Counted from the stretch's first letter, positions 17,130 to 26,722 are shown. The stretch: DNA of 64,000 bases from JBCBJX01 sp964342855 (GCA_964342855.1 CAYFIB010000006.1:58524-122523); one strand, 5' to 3'. Numbers and translations: made by a program. Notes: generated by a model not told the origin, from the sequence alone.

Positions 17130-18071
17130 GTGGCGGTCTATACGCCGGTCGGCGACGCGGAGCTCGCGCAGTTCCTGCAGGACTATGATCTCGGCGCGGC
17201 GACAAAGCTCGAACCGATCGCGGCGGGCGTCGAGAACACCAATTATTTTCTGGATACGGAGGGGGGCGCCCACGTCCTCACGGTGTTCGAGCGCCGCACG
17301 CCGGAAAAGGATCTCCCTTACTTCCTCGGACTGACGGAGCATCTGCGTGATCGCGGCGTCCCCTGCCCGCGCCCGCGCCGCCGTCGCGACGGCGCCCTCA
17401 TCGGCCGCCTCGCCGACAAAGCCGCCGCCATCGTGGAGCGGTTACCCGGCCGCACCATGGAGGCGCCGACCGAGGCCGATTGCGCGGCGGGCGGCGAAAC
17501 CCTCGCGCGGATGCATCTTGCGGCGACGGACTATTCGAGCGAGCGCGTGAACCCGCTCGGCGCGGCGGGCGTCGGGCTGATGCTGCGCCGCCTCGCCCCA
17601 GCGATCAGCAGACTGGAAGAAGGCCTCGGCGACGAAATCGACGAGGCGGGCGACGCGCTCGATCTCTGGGCCGCCGCCCCGCTTCCCGCGGGCGCGGCGC
17701 ACACGGACTTCTTCCCGGATAACGCCCTCTTCGACGCAGGCGCGCTGACGGGTGTCATCGATTTCTATTTCGCCGCTGACGAGGCGTTCGCCTACGATCT
17801 CGCCGTCACGCTCGTTTCCTGGTGCTGGTCGGGATCGGGCCTTGACGCCGGAAAAGTCGACGAAACCCTGCGCGCTTATCAGAGCGTCCGCCCGCTTCTA
17901 CCCGAGGAGCGCGACGCGCTGTCCGCCCTCGCGCGGGCCGCCTGTCTTCGGTTTTTCGCAACCCGCCTCTATGATCTCGAGCATCCGCGCGCGGATGCGA
18001 TGGTGACCAACAAGGACCCGCTTGAATACGTCGCCAAACTTCGCTTCCTTCGCGCGCTTGAAGAGATTTGA
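17130..18071 (+). CDS. thrB: Homoserine kinase (ThrB, choline-kinase-like type)
   Basis: 313 residues starting at GTG 17130, only 5 nt after ispH, so likely coupled. It is the APH/choline-kinase-like ThrB found in alphaproteobacteria, not the GHMP kinase: GVENTNYFLDT near the N-terminus, the Brenner-type catalytic region AAHTDFFPDNALFD and GVIDFYFA follow. It phosphorylates homoserine for threonine synthesis; the partner thrC is on the minus strand at 24211-25602. Next gene rnhA is 11 nt away. Confidence 0.93.
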   Translation: MAVYTPVGDAELAQFLQDYDLGAATKLEPIAAGVENTNYFLDTEGGAHVLTVFERRTPEKDLPYFLGLTEHLRDRGVPCPRPRRRRDGALIGRLADKAAAIVERLPGRTMEAPTEADCAAGGETLARMHLAATDYSSERVNPLGAAGVGLMLRRLAPAISRLEEGLGDEIDEAGDALDLWAAAPLPAGAAHTDFFPDNALFDAGALTGVIDFYFAADEAFAYDLAVTLVSWCWSGSGLDAGKVDETLRAYQSVRPLLPEERDALSALARAACLRFFATRLYDLEHPRADAMVTNKDPLEYVAKLRFLRALEEI

Positions 18072-18082
18072 CGGGTGAACGA

Positions 18083-18505
18083 ATGATTATCGCGTACACG
18101 GATGGCGCCTGCTCGGGAAATCCCGGCCCCGGCGGCTGGGGGGTCGTGCTCATCGAGGGCGACGACCGCACCGAGTTGAAAGGCGGCGAGAGCGCCACGA
18201 CCAACAACCGCATGGAGCTCATGGCGGCCATGAAGGCGCTGGAGACCGCCGCCGACGGCGCGCCGGTCACGATCTATACGGACAGCCAGTACGTTAAGAA
18301 CGGCGTCACGACGTGGATCAAGTCGTGGAAGAAAAACGGCTGGAAGACTGCCGCCAAAAAGCCCGTGAAAAATCAGGACCTCTGGGTGGAGCTTGACGCC
18401 CTCGCCAACGCCCGCCCGGTGGACTGGCGCTGGGTGAAGGGCCATGCGGGCCACCCCGAAAACGAACGCGCCGACGCGCTCGCGCGCGCCGGCGTGCCGC
18501 GGTGA
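18083..18505 (+). CDS. rnhA: Ribonuclease HI
   Basis: 140 residues from ATG 18083. All catalytic acids are visible: Asp in IIAYTDGACSGNPGPGGW, Glu in NNRMELMAA, Asp in IYTDSQYVKNGV and Asp in HPENERADALA. The basic protrusion KSWKKNGWKTAAKKPVKNQDLW is present. It removes RNA from RNA-DNA hybrids. The end of an ispH-thrB-rnhA run, an arrangement common in alphaproteobacteria. Confidence 0.95.
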   Translation: MIIAYTDGACSGNPGPGGWGVVLIEGDDRTELKGGESATTNNRMELMAAMKALETAADGAPVTIYTDSQYVKNGVTTWIKSWKKNGWKTAAKKPVKNQDLWVELDALANARPVDWRWVKGHAGHPENERADALARAGVPR

Positions 18506-18532
18506 TCCGCAAGCGTCGCTAGACGCCCAGCC

Positions 18533-19015
18533 TCACAGATGACGCAGAACATGCTCGGCGCTCGACACCTCGAAGGCGCCCGGTTCTTCAACGAAGAGCT
18601 GCTTCACGACGCCGTCTTCGGCGATCAGCGCGAAACGCTGGGCGCGTTCGCCGAGGCCGAAGGCCGATCCGTCGAAGCTGAGGCCGAGGGCTTTCGTGAA
18701 GGCGGCGTCGAAGTCCGCGATCATCACGACGCCGTCCATGGCGCCCGCATCCTTGCCCCAGGCTTCCATGACGAACGCGTCGTTCACGGAGAGACAGGCG
18801 ATGGTGTCGACGCCTTTCGCCTTCAGGTCGGCGAGACGGCCGACAAAGCCCGGCAGGTGCTTCGCCGAACAGGTCGGCGTGTAGGCGCCCGGCACGGCGA
18901 AGACGACCGCGCGGCCCTTGCCGAGAACGTCTGCGGAAGACTTTTTCTTCTGCCCGTCGCCGTCGACGATGATGAGCTCCATCTCGGGCAGTTTGTCGTT
19001 TTCCTGAATGGCCAT
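18533..19015 (-). CDS. Peroxiredoxin, Prx5-like (redoxin family)
   Basis: 160 residues from ATG 19015 with GGGAGAACC upstream; the open frame to 19369 is the shadow of yqgE. The active-site motif PGAYTPTCSAKHLPG carries the peroxidatic Cys, and CLSVNDAFVMEAWG is typical of the Prx5/PMP20 group. It reduces peroxides, usually using glutathione/glutaredoxin or thioredoxin. Transcribed alone, convergent with rnhA and divergent from yqgE. Confidence 0.93.
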   Translation of the reverse strand: MAIQENDKLPEMELIIVDGDGQKKKSSADVLGKGRAVVFAVPGAYTPTCSAKHLPGFVGRLADLKAKGVDTIACLSVNDAFVMEAWGKDAGAMDGVVMIADFDAAFTKALGLSFDGSAFGLGERAQRFALIAEDGVVKQLFVEEPGAFEVSSAEHVLRHL

Positions 19016-19133
19016 GAGGGTTCTCCCTTGCTTGCTGGCGCCACGAAAAACACGCTCCGGAGCGAAAGGCAAAACATTGCGGGCGCGGCGGCGTTTGCTA
19101 GGGTGCGAGGCTCGATTACGGAGCGGAGCGCCC

Positions 19134-19730
19134 ATGACGCCAGACCGCCTGACCGGCCGTCTCTTGCTCGCAACGCCCGATATGGGCGACCCGCGCTTCG
19201 AGCACGCGGTGATTTTCATCTGCCAGCACGATGAGGACGGCGCCATGGGCGTCATCGTCAACAAACCGCTGGCGGAGCTGGACCTCGGCGAGCTTCTCGA
19301 CCAGTTGGAGATCGCCCCGCGCGAGGGCGTGCGCGCCCGCTCCGTCATGTTCGGCGGACCGGTGCACACCGAGCGCGGCGTGGTGCTCCATTCGCTCGAT
19401 TACCGTCTCGACGAGACCATGCCCGTCACCGCCGATATCGGGCTCTCGACGACCCGCGAGGCGCTGGTCGATCTCGCTGGCTTGGATGCGGCGCGCCACC
19501 CGCCGAAGAACGCCCTCCTCGCCCTCGGCTATGCGGGTTGGGGAGCCGGCCAACTCGACGGCGAGCTCGCTCAGAACGCCTGGCAGGTCTGCGACGCCGA
19601 CCCCGCCCTCCTCTTCGAGCTGGACCGCGCCCGCGTCTGGAACGCCGCGTTCGCGAAACTTGGCGTCTCGGCGGCGATGTTTTCTGAAGCCTGGTCGTCG
19701 ACAGGCGAGGACGACCGTACCGTGCACTGA
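19134..19730 (+). CDS. YqgE/AlgH family protein
   Basis: 198 residues from ATG 19134 after GGAGCG. Conserved family stretches: LTGRLLLATPDMGDPRFEHAVIF, GAMGVIVNKP, FGGPVHTERGVVLHS and GYAGWGAGQLDGE. The family (UPF0301) is widespread and of uncertain molecular function; AlgH-type names come from alginate regulation in Pseudomonas. The start region is shared with the divergent peroxiredoxin, 118 nt apart. Confidence 0.9.
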   Translation: MTPDRLTGRLLLATPDMGDPRFEHAVIFICQHDEDGAMGVIVNKPLAELDLGELLDQLEIAPREGVRARSVMFGGPVHTERGVVLHSLDYRLDETMPVTADIGLSTTREALVDLAGLDAARHPPKNALLALGYAGWGAGQLDGELAQNAWQVCDADPALLFELDRARVWNAAFAKLGVSAAMFSEAWSSTGEDDRTVH

Positions 19731-19792
19731 GGGAAAATTATTCCAGAAATGTCACCTGAAACGGTGTGTCCGCCCCAGGCGACGCTAATCAA

Positions 19793-20443
19793 CTACTTTA
19801 AAGAACCCGAGCACAGCGGACCGCCTTGCAACCAGCTAACCGGAGTAATTTCCGCCGGCACCACTTCAGCAGAAGCCTCAACCATATTCTCTGATACGAA
19901 AACTTGCGCTGCCTCCAAGCTTTCCGCATCAGGAGGGGTCAGTAAGGGTGCGCCAATGTCTTCTGAATACCTAAACCTTCGCTCAAAGGCGGCTTTGGTA
20001 TCATTGTTCTCTCGTGCAAGCTCTGCAACCTGTGACGATTGCGAAGAGCCGTCAAACTCGCCCAAGTAAGCGATCTGACCGGCTTTGACGTCAAAGCGAA
20101 TGCTCTCCTCGTGAAAGCAGAGCGACCAACCTGTCTGGAAGACGAAATCCACAAGAACGTATGGTCCCGGCTGAAGCTGAAGGATCATGTATCCGCCTCT
20201 GTTCGAGAGCGAATTCATCTGACCTATGCGTGCGGGCGGCAATACAATTTCGTTTGCCTCATGATCAATTCGTCCAAATTGCAGATAGTAGGGAAAAAAT
20301 GACATGGGCGCGCTGACGAGTATGGCGCCTTTTTCGCTCTCCGGCGTCAGCTTCGCATTGAACGAATTGCTTGCGCACGCGGAAACTAAGAAAATGGCAG
20401 TCAGCGCTAACAATCTGATGGTCACAAGACGCCCCCAACTCAA
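19793..20443 (-). CDS. Hypothetical lipoprotein of atypical base composition
   Basis: 216 residues with signal peptide and lipobox VSAC (Cys23). The mature part is soluble; GGYMILQLQPGPYVLVDF and SIRFDVKAGQIAYLGEF resemble the DUF2846-type beta-sandwich lipoproteins, though I cannot confirm this. The gene and its flanks (19731-20460) are clearly AT-richer than neighbours, with codons such as ATA and AAA that are rare around it, suggesting acquisition. It is on the minus strand downstream of the EAL gene but separated by a short gap. Confidence 0.7.
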   Translation of the reverse strand: MSWGRLVTIRLLALTAIFLVSACASNSFNAKLTPESEKGAILVSAPMSFFPYYLQFGRIDHEANEIVLPPARIGQMNSLSNRGGYMILQLQPGPYVLVDFVFQTGWSLCFHEESIRFDVKAGQIAYLGEFDGSSQSSQVAELARENNDTKAAFERRFRYSEDIGAPLLTPPDAESLEAAQVFVSENMVEASAEVVPAEITPVSWLQGGPLCSGSLK

Positions 20444-20465
20444 TTTGTTCTGATGAACCTATAGC

Positions 20466-22976
20466 TCAATCTCCGACCCCGTAAAGCCGCAGGAACTTCG
20501 TCGCGTCGGTGAAATCCATGGGCGCGCCGAAGATGAAGCCCTGAGCGTATTCGCAGCCCATGGAGCGCAGGCGCCGGGCCGTCGTCTCCGTCTCCGCGCC
20601 TTCCGCAACGACGGTCATGCCGAGATCGTGGGCGAGATTAATGATGGAGCGCGCGATGGCGACGCTGTCGGCGTCCGCGTCGAGCTTTTTCACGAACGCC
20701 TGGTCAATCTTCAGGACGTCGAAATCGAACCGGCGCAGGCGCGCGAGGGAGGAATGCCCCGTGCCGAAATCATCGAGCGCGAGCCCTGCGCCCAATTGCT
20801 TGATCGCCTGCAGCGCCTGCTCGACGGCTTCCGGGTTGCGCATGATCTGGTCTTCGGTGACCTCCACGCGCAGCGCCCCGCGCGGCAGGTCGTGGGCGGC
20901 CAGCGCCTCCTTCACCGCGCGCACGAAGGCGAGCCGGTCGCCCGGACGGTCGAGACGCCGCGAGGAGACGTTGACCGCGACGAAGACGTCCGTGCGCCCC
21001 GTCTCCGCGCGCCACGCGGCGAGATCGCGGCAGGCGGCGTCCAGCACGCGACGCTCCATCTGCTCCAGAAGCCCGGTCTCTTCGGCGAGCGCCAGAAACT
21101 CCGATGGCGGAATGAGCGTATCGCCCGCCTTGCGCCAGCGCACCAGCGCTTCGAAGCCCGCCGCCGCGCCGTCCGACAGGCGAATGACCGGCTGGTAGTG
21201 CGCCTCGAACTCGCCGCCCGCGACGCCTTCACGAATATCCCGCTCACGCCCGAACCGCGCCGCCGGTTTCTCCGCCCGCTGCGGTTCGAAGATCGACACA
21301 TGGTCGCCGCCAGATCGTTTGGCGTCCGCCAGCGCAAGCTCCGCTTCGCCGAGCAGGGTCGCGGCGAACACTTCCTCTTCGCGATCAAGGCTGACGCCGA
21401 TGCTTGCGGACGGATGGACCGTCTCGCCCTCCAGCGCGAACGGCTCGGAGATGAGCGCGCGCAGGCCTTCCGCCGCCTCCGCCACGCTCGGACCGCCCGC
21501 CTCGATCAGCGCCCAGAGCGCGAAGCTGTCGCCGCCATGGCGCCCGATCACCGTCAGCGGCCCGCCGGAGGCGTCGAGCCGTTCGGCGATTTCCGCGAGC
21601 AGCGCGTCGCCGCCCGCTTCGCCGAACGCGTCGTTCACGGATTTGAAGCGGTCGAGATCGATGACGAACATCGCCCGCTGCGCGCCGCCGAGATCCTCCG
21701 TCGGCATCGCCGCGATGGCGTCATCGACGGCGGAAAGGAACGCGCCGCGATCCTTGAGCGCAACTAACGCGGCGGGCGTCGTCGGGGCGTCGGCGGCGCG
21801 GCGCGGCGTTTGGCGACGATCATCGTCCGCGCGTGACGGACGGAACTGCGCCGGGCGCGTCGTTTCTGTCGGAGCGTCGGCTTCTTCGGGTGGTGAGAAC
21901 GCGGGAGCCGGCGCCGGGCGTTCTAGCGTCGCTGGGCGAGGCCGAGCGACCGGCGCGGACGCCTCCAACTCATCGAAGATCGCCAGCACCCGGTCCGCAT
22001 CGCCGTCTGCATCGGCCGCGCGCGCGCCGCGCATGCGAAGCGTTTTGCCCGCGCGCGTGCGCAGAACGAGATCAAACGCGCCGTCGTCTCCGGCGCGGGT
22101 GACAGCGTCGAACTCGGCGAGGCTGTCCGTCTCCAGAGCGCTTCGCAGCGCGTCCGCACCGCGCGGGCCGTCGACGCCCGGCGCGATGAGACGGCGGGCG
22201 GCGTCGGTCGCGAGCGCGCCCTCTTCCTTGCGCCAGTCCCAGACGGCGAAGCCGGAATAGTCGAGCACCGCCGCGAGAGTTTCCCCGTCGCCGCCCGGCG
22301 TCATGGACGCGCGCGAGGGCGCGGCTTCCGCCGGGGCCGCGCCGCCGCCGAGAGCGACGAAGCCGACCAGTGCAAGCCCGAGCGCGAAGGCCGCATGTGG
22401 CGCGTAAAGCGCCAACCAGCCCGATCCGCCCATGAACGCGCCGAGGAAACCGGCGGGCATGGCGGCGGCGGCGAGGATCGCCCCCGGCAGAGCGTAGCGC
22501 GCCGCCCGCCGCCCCATGAGCGCGCCCGCGACGAGCGCGGCCGGAACGACGCCCGCGAGCGCGATGAGCGCGATGAGATCGCCGCTGTCGCCGGGCGCCA
22601 GCGGGCCCGCGAAACCGATGCCGAACAACAGAAGCGCGCCAAGAGCGGGCGCGGCGAAACGGGTCCAACCTTCGCGGCCGAGCCCGAGGAGCGCGCCGAC
22701 ATGAGCGATCGCCGCCGCGCAGAACGCGCCGACCAGAAAGGAGCGCCCTGGGGCGTAGCCGAACAGCGCCGTCTCCATGGCGGCGGCTGTGAGAAGAAGC
22801 AGCGCCGTCGTCGCCGTTCCAACGCCCCCGGAGCTTCGGCGCGCGGCGGCGAGACCGGCGAAGAGCGCGCCGGAGAGCGTGAGCCCGCCGATGACGGCCC
22901 CCTGAGTGAGCGCGCCGCGCACGTCGAAGACCGGAGCGGCGTCGACCGCCTGCAGCATCGCCGCGAACCAACTCAC
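20466..22976 (-). CDS. Membrane c-di-GMP protein with degenerate GGDEF and intact EAL domain
   Basis: 836 residues. About residues 1-215 form several hydrophobic helices; a PAS-like segment follows (AVLDYSGFAVWDWRKEEG), then a disordered Pro/Ala linker, GGDEF (about 400-555) and EAL (about 565-825). The GGDEF signature is changed to GGDSF and no RxxD I-site is seen, so cyclase activity is doubtful. The EAL domain keeps FEALVRW, VNVSSRRL, EVTEDQIM, DDFGTGHSSL, KIDQAFV and EGAET, so it is probably an active phosphodiesterase. The start overlaps the M16 peptidase stop by 4 nt. Confidence 0.9.
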   Translation of the reverse strand: MSWFAAMLQAVDAAPVFDVRGALTQGAVIGGLTLSGALFAGLAAARRSSGGVGTATTALLLLTAAAMETALFGYAPGRSFLVGAFCAAAIAHVGALLGLGREGWTRFAAPALGALLLFGIGFAGPLAPGDSGDLIALIALAGVVPAALVAGALMGRRAARYALPGAILAAAAMPAGFLGAFMGGSGWLALYAPHAAFALGLALVGFVALGGGAAPAEAAPSRASMTPGGDGETLAAVLDYSGFAVWDWRKEEGALATDAARRLIAPGVDGPRGADALRSALETDSLAEFDAVTRAGDDGAFDLVLRTRAGKTLRMRGARAADADGDADRVLAIFDELEASAPVARPRPATLERPAPAPAFSPPEEADAPTETTRPAQFRPSRADDDRRQTPRRAADAPTTPAALVALKDRGAFLSAVDDAIAAMPTEDLGGAQRAMFVIDLDRFKSVNDAFGEAGGDALLAEIAERLDASGGPLTVIGRHGGDSFALWALIEAGGPSVAEAAEGLRALISEPFALEGETVHPSASIGVSLDREEEVFAATLLGEAELALADAKRSGGDHVSIFEPQRAEKPAARFGRERDIREGVAGGEFEAHYQPVIRLSDGAAAGFEALVRWRKAGDTLIPPSEFLALAEETGLLEQMERRVLDAACRDLAAWRAETGRTDVFVAVNVSSRRLDRPGDRLAFVRAVKEALAAHDLPRGALRVEVTEDQIMRNPEAVEQALQAIKQLGAGLALDDFGTGHSSLARLRRFDFDVLKIDQAFVKKLDADADSVAIARSIINLAHDLGMTVVAEGAETETTARRLRSMGCEYAQGFIFGAPMDFTDATKFLRLYGVGD

Positions 22977-24214
22977 CGTCTCGTCCTCCCCACGCCGGGC
23001 GCGACCCGCGCCTCCGCCGCGCCGCTCTCCAGCGCCGCCATCGCCATGCGCGCGACGTCCGCCTCCGTGACGGCGGCGATGCGCGCTTCCACCTCGGTCT
23101 CGCCGAGGGCGCGCCCGAAGGTCAACAGGTCAGCCGCCGCCGCCTCCGAACGACGGGCGAGACTTTCGCGGCCCATGAGCACCCCGGTCGCGAGCTGCGC
23201 CTTGGCGCGCGCGAATTCGCGCCGCTCCGGCCCCGCAGCGAGGCTCTCCAGTTCCGCCCGCATGAGCGCGGCCATCTCGTCGGCATCCGCGGGATCGCCC
23301 GCGGCGTAAGCGCCGATCAGGCCCGTGTCGACGTACGGATCGTAAAAGCTGTAGACGGAATAGGCGAGGCCGCGCTCCTCCCGGATGGCGCGGTTGAGGC
23401 GCGAGGAAACGCCGCCGCCCCAGATTTCAGACAGGATGCGCGCCGCGGCCCGATCCTCAGCGGCTGCGGCGGGCGCCTGAAACGCGAGCGTGATATGGCC
23501 CTGCTCGTCGCCCAGTTCGGCATCGATCCGCCCACCGATGAACGAAGCAGGCTCCATTGCCGGCGCGACACGTTCATACGGCCAGTCGCTGAAGCGTTCG
23601 CTGATCGCCTTCGCCGTTGCGCTCTCCTCAACGCCGCCCGCGACGGAGACGACGAGCTCCTCCGCCGCCCAAGTACGCTGGATGAACCGGGCGAGACGAC
23701 CGGCGTCATGTCCGCGCACGCGCGCACGCGCGCCGAGCACGCTGCGGCCGAGAGGCGCGTCGCCGAAGGCCGCGCGCTGCAGAAGCTCCAGACAGAGATC
23801 CTCGCCGTCGCTTTCGGCTTCGGCGATCTCCTGCAGGACCACCCCGCGCTCGCGGACAACGTCGTCTTCGTGGAGATGGGGCTCACGGACGATATCGGCG
23901 AGAATATCGAGGGCGAGCGGCGCGTCTTCGGCGCGGACGCGCGCGTAAAACGAGGTGCGCTCGTGGGTCGTGGAGGCGTTGAGGGATCCGCCGACATCTT
24001 CAATGGCGGCGTCGATCTCAAACGCCTCACGTCCGCCGGCGCCCCGGAAAGCCGCGTGTTCGATGAGGTGGGCGACGCCCTCTTCTTCCGCGCGCTCGAC
24101 CCGCGCGCCGACGCCGAAGGTCAACGTCACCGCCGCCGTCCGCGCGCCGGGAACCGGATCGATGACGGCGCGCACGCCGCTTTTCAGGGTCTGTACGACG
24201 GGCGTGTCGCTCAC
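22973..24214 (-). CDS. M16 family zinc peptidase (mitochondrial-processing-peptidase-like)
   Basis: 413 residues. The start is GTG 24214, overlapping the thrC TGA (GTGA); the longer frame upstream is a thrC shadow. The inverted zinc motif His49-Leu-Ile-Glu-His53 is intact and the distal Glu lies in EIAEAESDGEDLCLE. A second inactive M16 domain follows (HITLAFQAPA, GGGVSSRLNRAIREERGLAYSVYSFY). Immediate linkage to threonine synthase is widely conserved in alphaproteobacteria. It likely degrades peptides; no signal peptide is seen. Confidence 0.93.
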   Translation of the reverse strand: MSDTPVVQTLKSGVRAVIDPVPGARTAAVTLTFGVGARVERAEEEGVAHLIEHAAFRGAGGREAFEIDAAIEDVGGSLNASTTHERTSFYARVRAEDAPLALDILADIVREPHLHEDDVVRERGVVLQEIAEAESDGEDLCLELLQRAAFGDAPLGRSVLGARARVRGHDAGRLARFIQRTWAAEELVVSVAGGVEESATAKAISERFSDWPYERVAPAMEPASFIGGRIDAELGDEQGHITLAFQAPAAAAEDRAAARILSEIWGGGVSSRLNRAIREERGLAYSVYSFYDPYVDTGLIGAYAAGDPADADEMAALMRAELESLAAGPERREFARAKAQLATGVLMGRESLARRSEAAAADLLTFGRALGETEVEARIAAVTEADVARMAMAALESGAAEARVAPGVGRTRR

Positions 24215-25602
24215 CGGGCGATCCGCTGACGCACGAAGGCGGCGACGGCGTCCGGCGAGGCCGGGAGGCGTTCGATCCGCTCCGGCAGCTCGTAAAGATC
24301 GCGATAGCGCTCCGGCAGCTCCGGTTTCACGCCGGTCGTCGCCGCTACAGCTTCCGGGAACTTCGCGGCGTGGGCGGTCGCGAGCGAGACGACGGGACCT
24401 TCCAACGCTCCCTGCGCGCGCAGCCGCGTCGCGGCGGCGACGCCGATGGCTGAGTGCGGACACAGAAGCTCGCGCGTTTCGGCGAGCACGCGCCGCATGG
24501 TCGCCTCGGTCTCCGTACGATCGATCCGGGCCGAGAGGAAATCCTCGCGCAGCTTACTGAGAGCCATATCGGGAATATCGAAGCCCTCGCCCGGCAGCGC
24601 GGCCATCGCCGCGCGCACCCACGCGGCGTCGCGGTCGGCGGCCTCAAAGAGCGCGCGTTCGAAATTGCTCGCGACCTGAATGTCCATGGCCGGCGCGATG
24701 GTCGCCTCGGCGGTCCCCGGCTGATAGCGCCCGGTCGTCAACGCCCGGTCGAGAATATCGTTTTCGTTGGTTGCGACGAGGATGCGCCCGACCGGCGCGC
24801 CCATTTTCTTCGCGACCCACCCGGCCAGCGCATCGCCGAAATTCCCTGTAGGTACGGCGAAGTTCACCGGCCCGCCGGCGAGAGCTAGTGAAGCGCTGAC
24901 ATAATAGGACGCCTGCGCCATGATCCGCGCCCAGTTGATGGAGTTGACGGCGCTGAGGCCCGCTTCTTGGCGCAGCGCTTCGTCAGCGAACAAGGTCTTC
25001 ACGATGCGCTGGCAGTCGTCGAACGTACCGTCGACGGCGACGTTCGCGATATTGCCCGCCTCGACCGTCGTCATGAGCTTGCGCTGGACGTCCGAAATGC
25101 GTCCTTCCGGGTGCAGCATGACGACATCGACGCCGACCCGATCGCGCAGCGCTTCGATCGCCGCGCCGCCGGTATCGCCCGAGGTCGCGCCGATGATCGT
25201 CAGCTTGCGGCCGGACTGAGCGAGGACGTGCTCGAAGAGCCGCCCGAGGAGCTGCATGGCGACGTCCTTGAAAGCGAGCGTCGGGCCGTGGTGCAGCTCC
25301 AGAATGAAGTCTTCAGGGCCGATCTGCGTCAGCGGCGCCGTCGCGGGGTGGGCGAAGCTCGCATAGGCGCCCTCGATGGCGGTCATCAGCGCCGACCGGT
25401 CGAAATCGCCGACGAAGGGGTCGGCGACAGCGAACGCGATCTCTGCGAACGGCCGCCCCCGGAGGGTTTCAATCGCGCCGAGGCTCGGCCAGACATCGGG
25501 AACATAGAGCCCGCCATCGGGCGCGAGCCCGGCGAGGAGCGCGTCTTCAAAGCCGCAGGCGGGCGCGCCGCCGCGCGTCGATTGGTAGGTGAAGGCGTTC
25601 AT
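24211..25602 (-). CDS. thrC: Threonine synthase
   Basis: 463 residues from ATG 25602 (MNAFTYQSTRG). An alternative TTG at 25623 overlaps the upstream TGA, but family members begin near the ATG. PLP-binding Lys112 is in HGPTLAFKDVAMQLLG, with GATSGDTGGAAIEAL and VPTGNFGDALAGW also present. It converts phosphohomoserine to threonine, taking the product of ThrB at 17130. It sits in a minus-strand run with an overlapping M16 peptidase gene downstream. Confidence 0.94.
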   Translation of the reverse strand: MNAFTYQSTRGGAPACGFEDALLAGLAPDGGLYVPDVWPSLGAIETLRGRPFAEIAFAVADPFVGDFDRSALMTAIEGAYASFAHPATAPLTQIGPEDFILELHHGPTLAFKDVAMQLLGRLFEHVLAQSGRKLTIIGATSGDTGGAAIEALRDRVGVDVVMLHPEGRISDVQRKLMTTVEAGNIANVAVDGTFDDCQRIVKTLFADEALRQEAGLSAVNSINWARIMAQASYYVSASLALAGGPVNFAVPTGNFGDALAGWVAKKMGAPVGRILVATNENDILDRALTTGRYQPGTAEATIAPAMDIQVASNFERALFEAADRDAAWVRAAMAALPGEGFDIPDMALSKLREDFLSARIDRTETEATMRRVLAETRELLCPHSAIGVAAATRLRAQGALEGPVVSLATAHAAKFPEAVAATTGVKPELPERYRDLYELPERIERLPASPDAVAAFVRQRIAR

Positions 25603-25619
25603 GGGCCTCAGTTCTCGGC

Positions 25620-26693
25620 TCAATAATTCGGCAGGGTCGCGCCGATCTGACAGACGAGGAATTTCTCTTCATAGAGCGCGCCGATGACCAGATGATCCCC
25701 TGAACGCGCCGCCGAGGTCGATCCCGAAAGGAGGCGCCCATCGTCGAGGAACACGGTCTTAAATTCATCCTCGGCCGCCGTCGCGCCGAAACGGACGCGG
25801 ACGACCTCGCTCGGCGAGCGGTGCTCTATGTCGCGTTTGTGCGGCGACAGCTCCAGCGATTTCGGGTGCGCGCCGATCCACAGATCACCCTCCGCATCCA
25901 GATTGATGTTGTCGGCCGCCGTACCGAGATCAAGCGTGCGCAGGTGAGTCAGCTCGCCAATTTCCGAACGGCTGAAGAGCGCGACGGCCTGCCCCGAAGC
26001 TTCGGCCACATAAGCCCGATCCCCGACGGCGTTGACCGCGATGCCGTTCGCGAAGCGCAGGCCGTCCGCGACTTTCTTCCAGTCGCCGTCGCGGAAGGCG
26101 AAGACGGACCCGGACGGTTTCTGCAGAAGCGCGTGCGCGATGCCGAGCAGCGTATCGCGCCCGACCGAAACATCGTTCGTCACATAGAAGCTGCGCGGGC
26201 CGGTCGCGAATACATCGTTCGGGCTCGTCAGATCCGGGTGAGAGATGGTCTCCAGGTGCGTCAGCTCATAGTCCGGCGAGACCTCGAAAATCTCGACCGA
26301 GCTTGTCGCCATGTTGACGACGAACAGTCGGCGGACGCTTTCGTCTTCATAGTAGTGAAGCCCATGCGGCAGGAAGCCCGCAGGCGCGCCATTGGTGCGG
26401 TCGCGCCAGGAGCCTTCGCCGAGCGGATTGCTCAGGGAGAAGACATAGACGCCGCCGCGGACCTCTTCGCCTTTGGAATGCGCGATGCGGTCGTGAGAGG
26501 AGACGAACACGGATTTATCGCCGGGTACGATCTGGAGGTCTTCCGGACCGACGAGGCCGACCACCGGCTCGCAGACGCCGTCGAAGCTGCTTTCGATCTG
26601 GTCGAAGGCGTTGAATACCAGCGCGACGCGTCCGGCGAAAACGAGCGCGGCGACGACGACCAGCCCCAGCGCGATGAAGAATACTCGACCCAT
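25620..26693 (-). CDS. Paraoxonase/arylesterase-like six-bladed propeller, membrane-anchored
   Basis: 357 residues. A single N-terminal hydrophobic segment (about residues 3-28) probably anchors it in the inner membrane. The rest aligns by eye with animal PON proteins: GPEDLQI (Glu51, Asp52), PHGLHYY, SPNDVFATGPRSFYVTND, RFANGIAV, AADNINLD and a C-terminal GSTSAARSGDHLVIGALYEEKFLVCQI. The calcium ligands appear kept; the second His of the PON1 dyad is Met (LFVVNMAT). Lactonase or arylesterase activity is possible. It lies between an ABC exporter and thrC, ending in a 1-4 nt overlap with the thrC region. Confidence 0.85.
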   Translation of the reverse strand: MGRVFFIALGLVVVAALVFAGRVALVFNAFDQIESSFDGVCEPVVGLVGPEDLQIVPGDKSVFVSSHDRIAHSKGEEVRGGVYVFSLSNPLGEGSWRDRTNGAPAGFLPHGLHYYEDESVRRLFVVNMATSSVEIFEVSPDYELTHLETISHPDLTSPNDVFATGPRSFYVTNDVSVGRDTLLGIAHALLQKPSGSVFAFRDGDWKKVADGLRFANGIAVNAVGDRAYVAEASGQAVALFSRSEIGELTHLRTLDLGTAADNINLDAEGDLWIGAHPKSLELSPHKRDIEHRSPSEVVRVRFGATAAEDEFKTVFLDDGRLLSGSTSAARSGDHLVIGALYEEKFLVCQIGATLPNY

Positions 26694-26722
26694 GAGGTCC
26701 GACCTCTGACTAACGCGACGGC

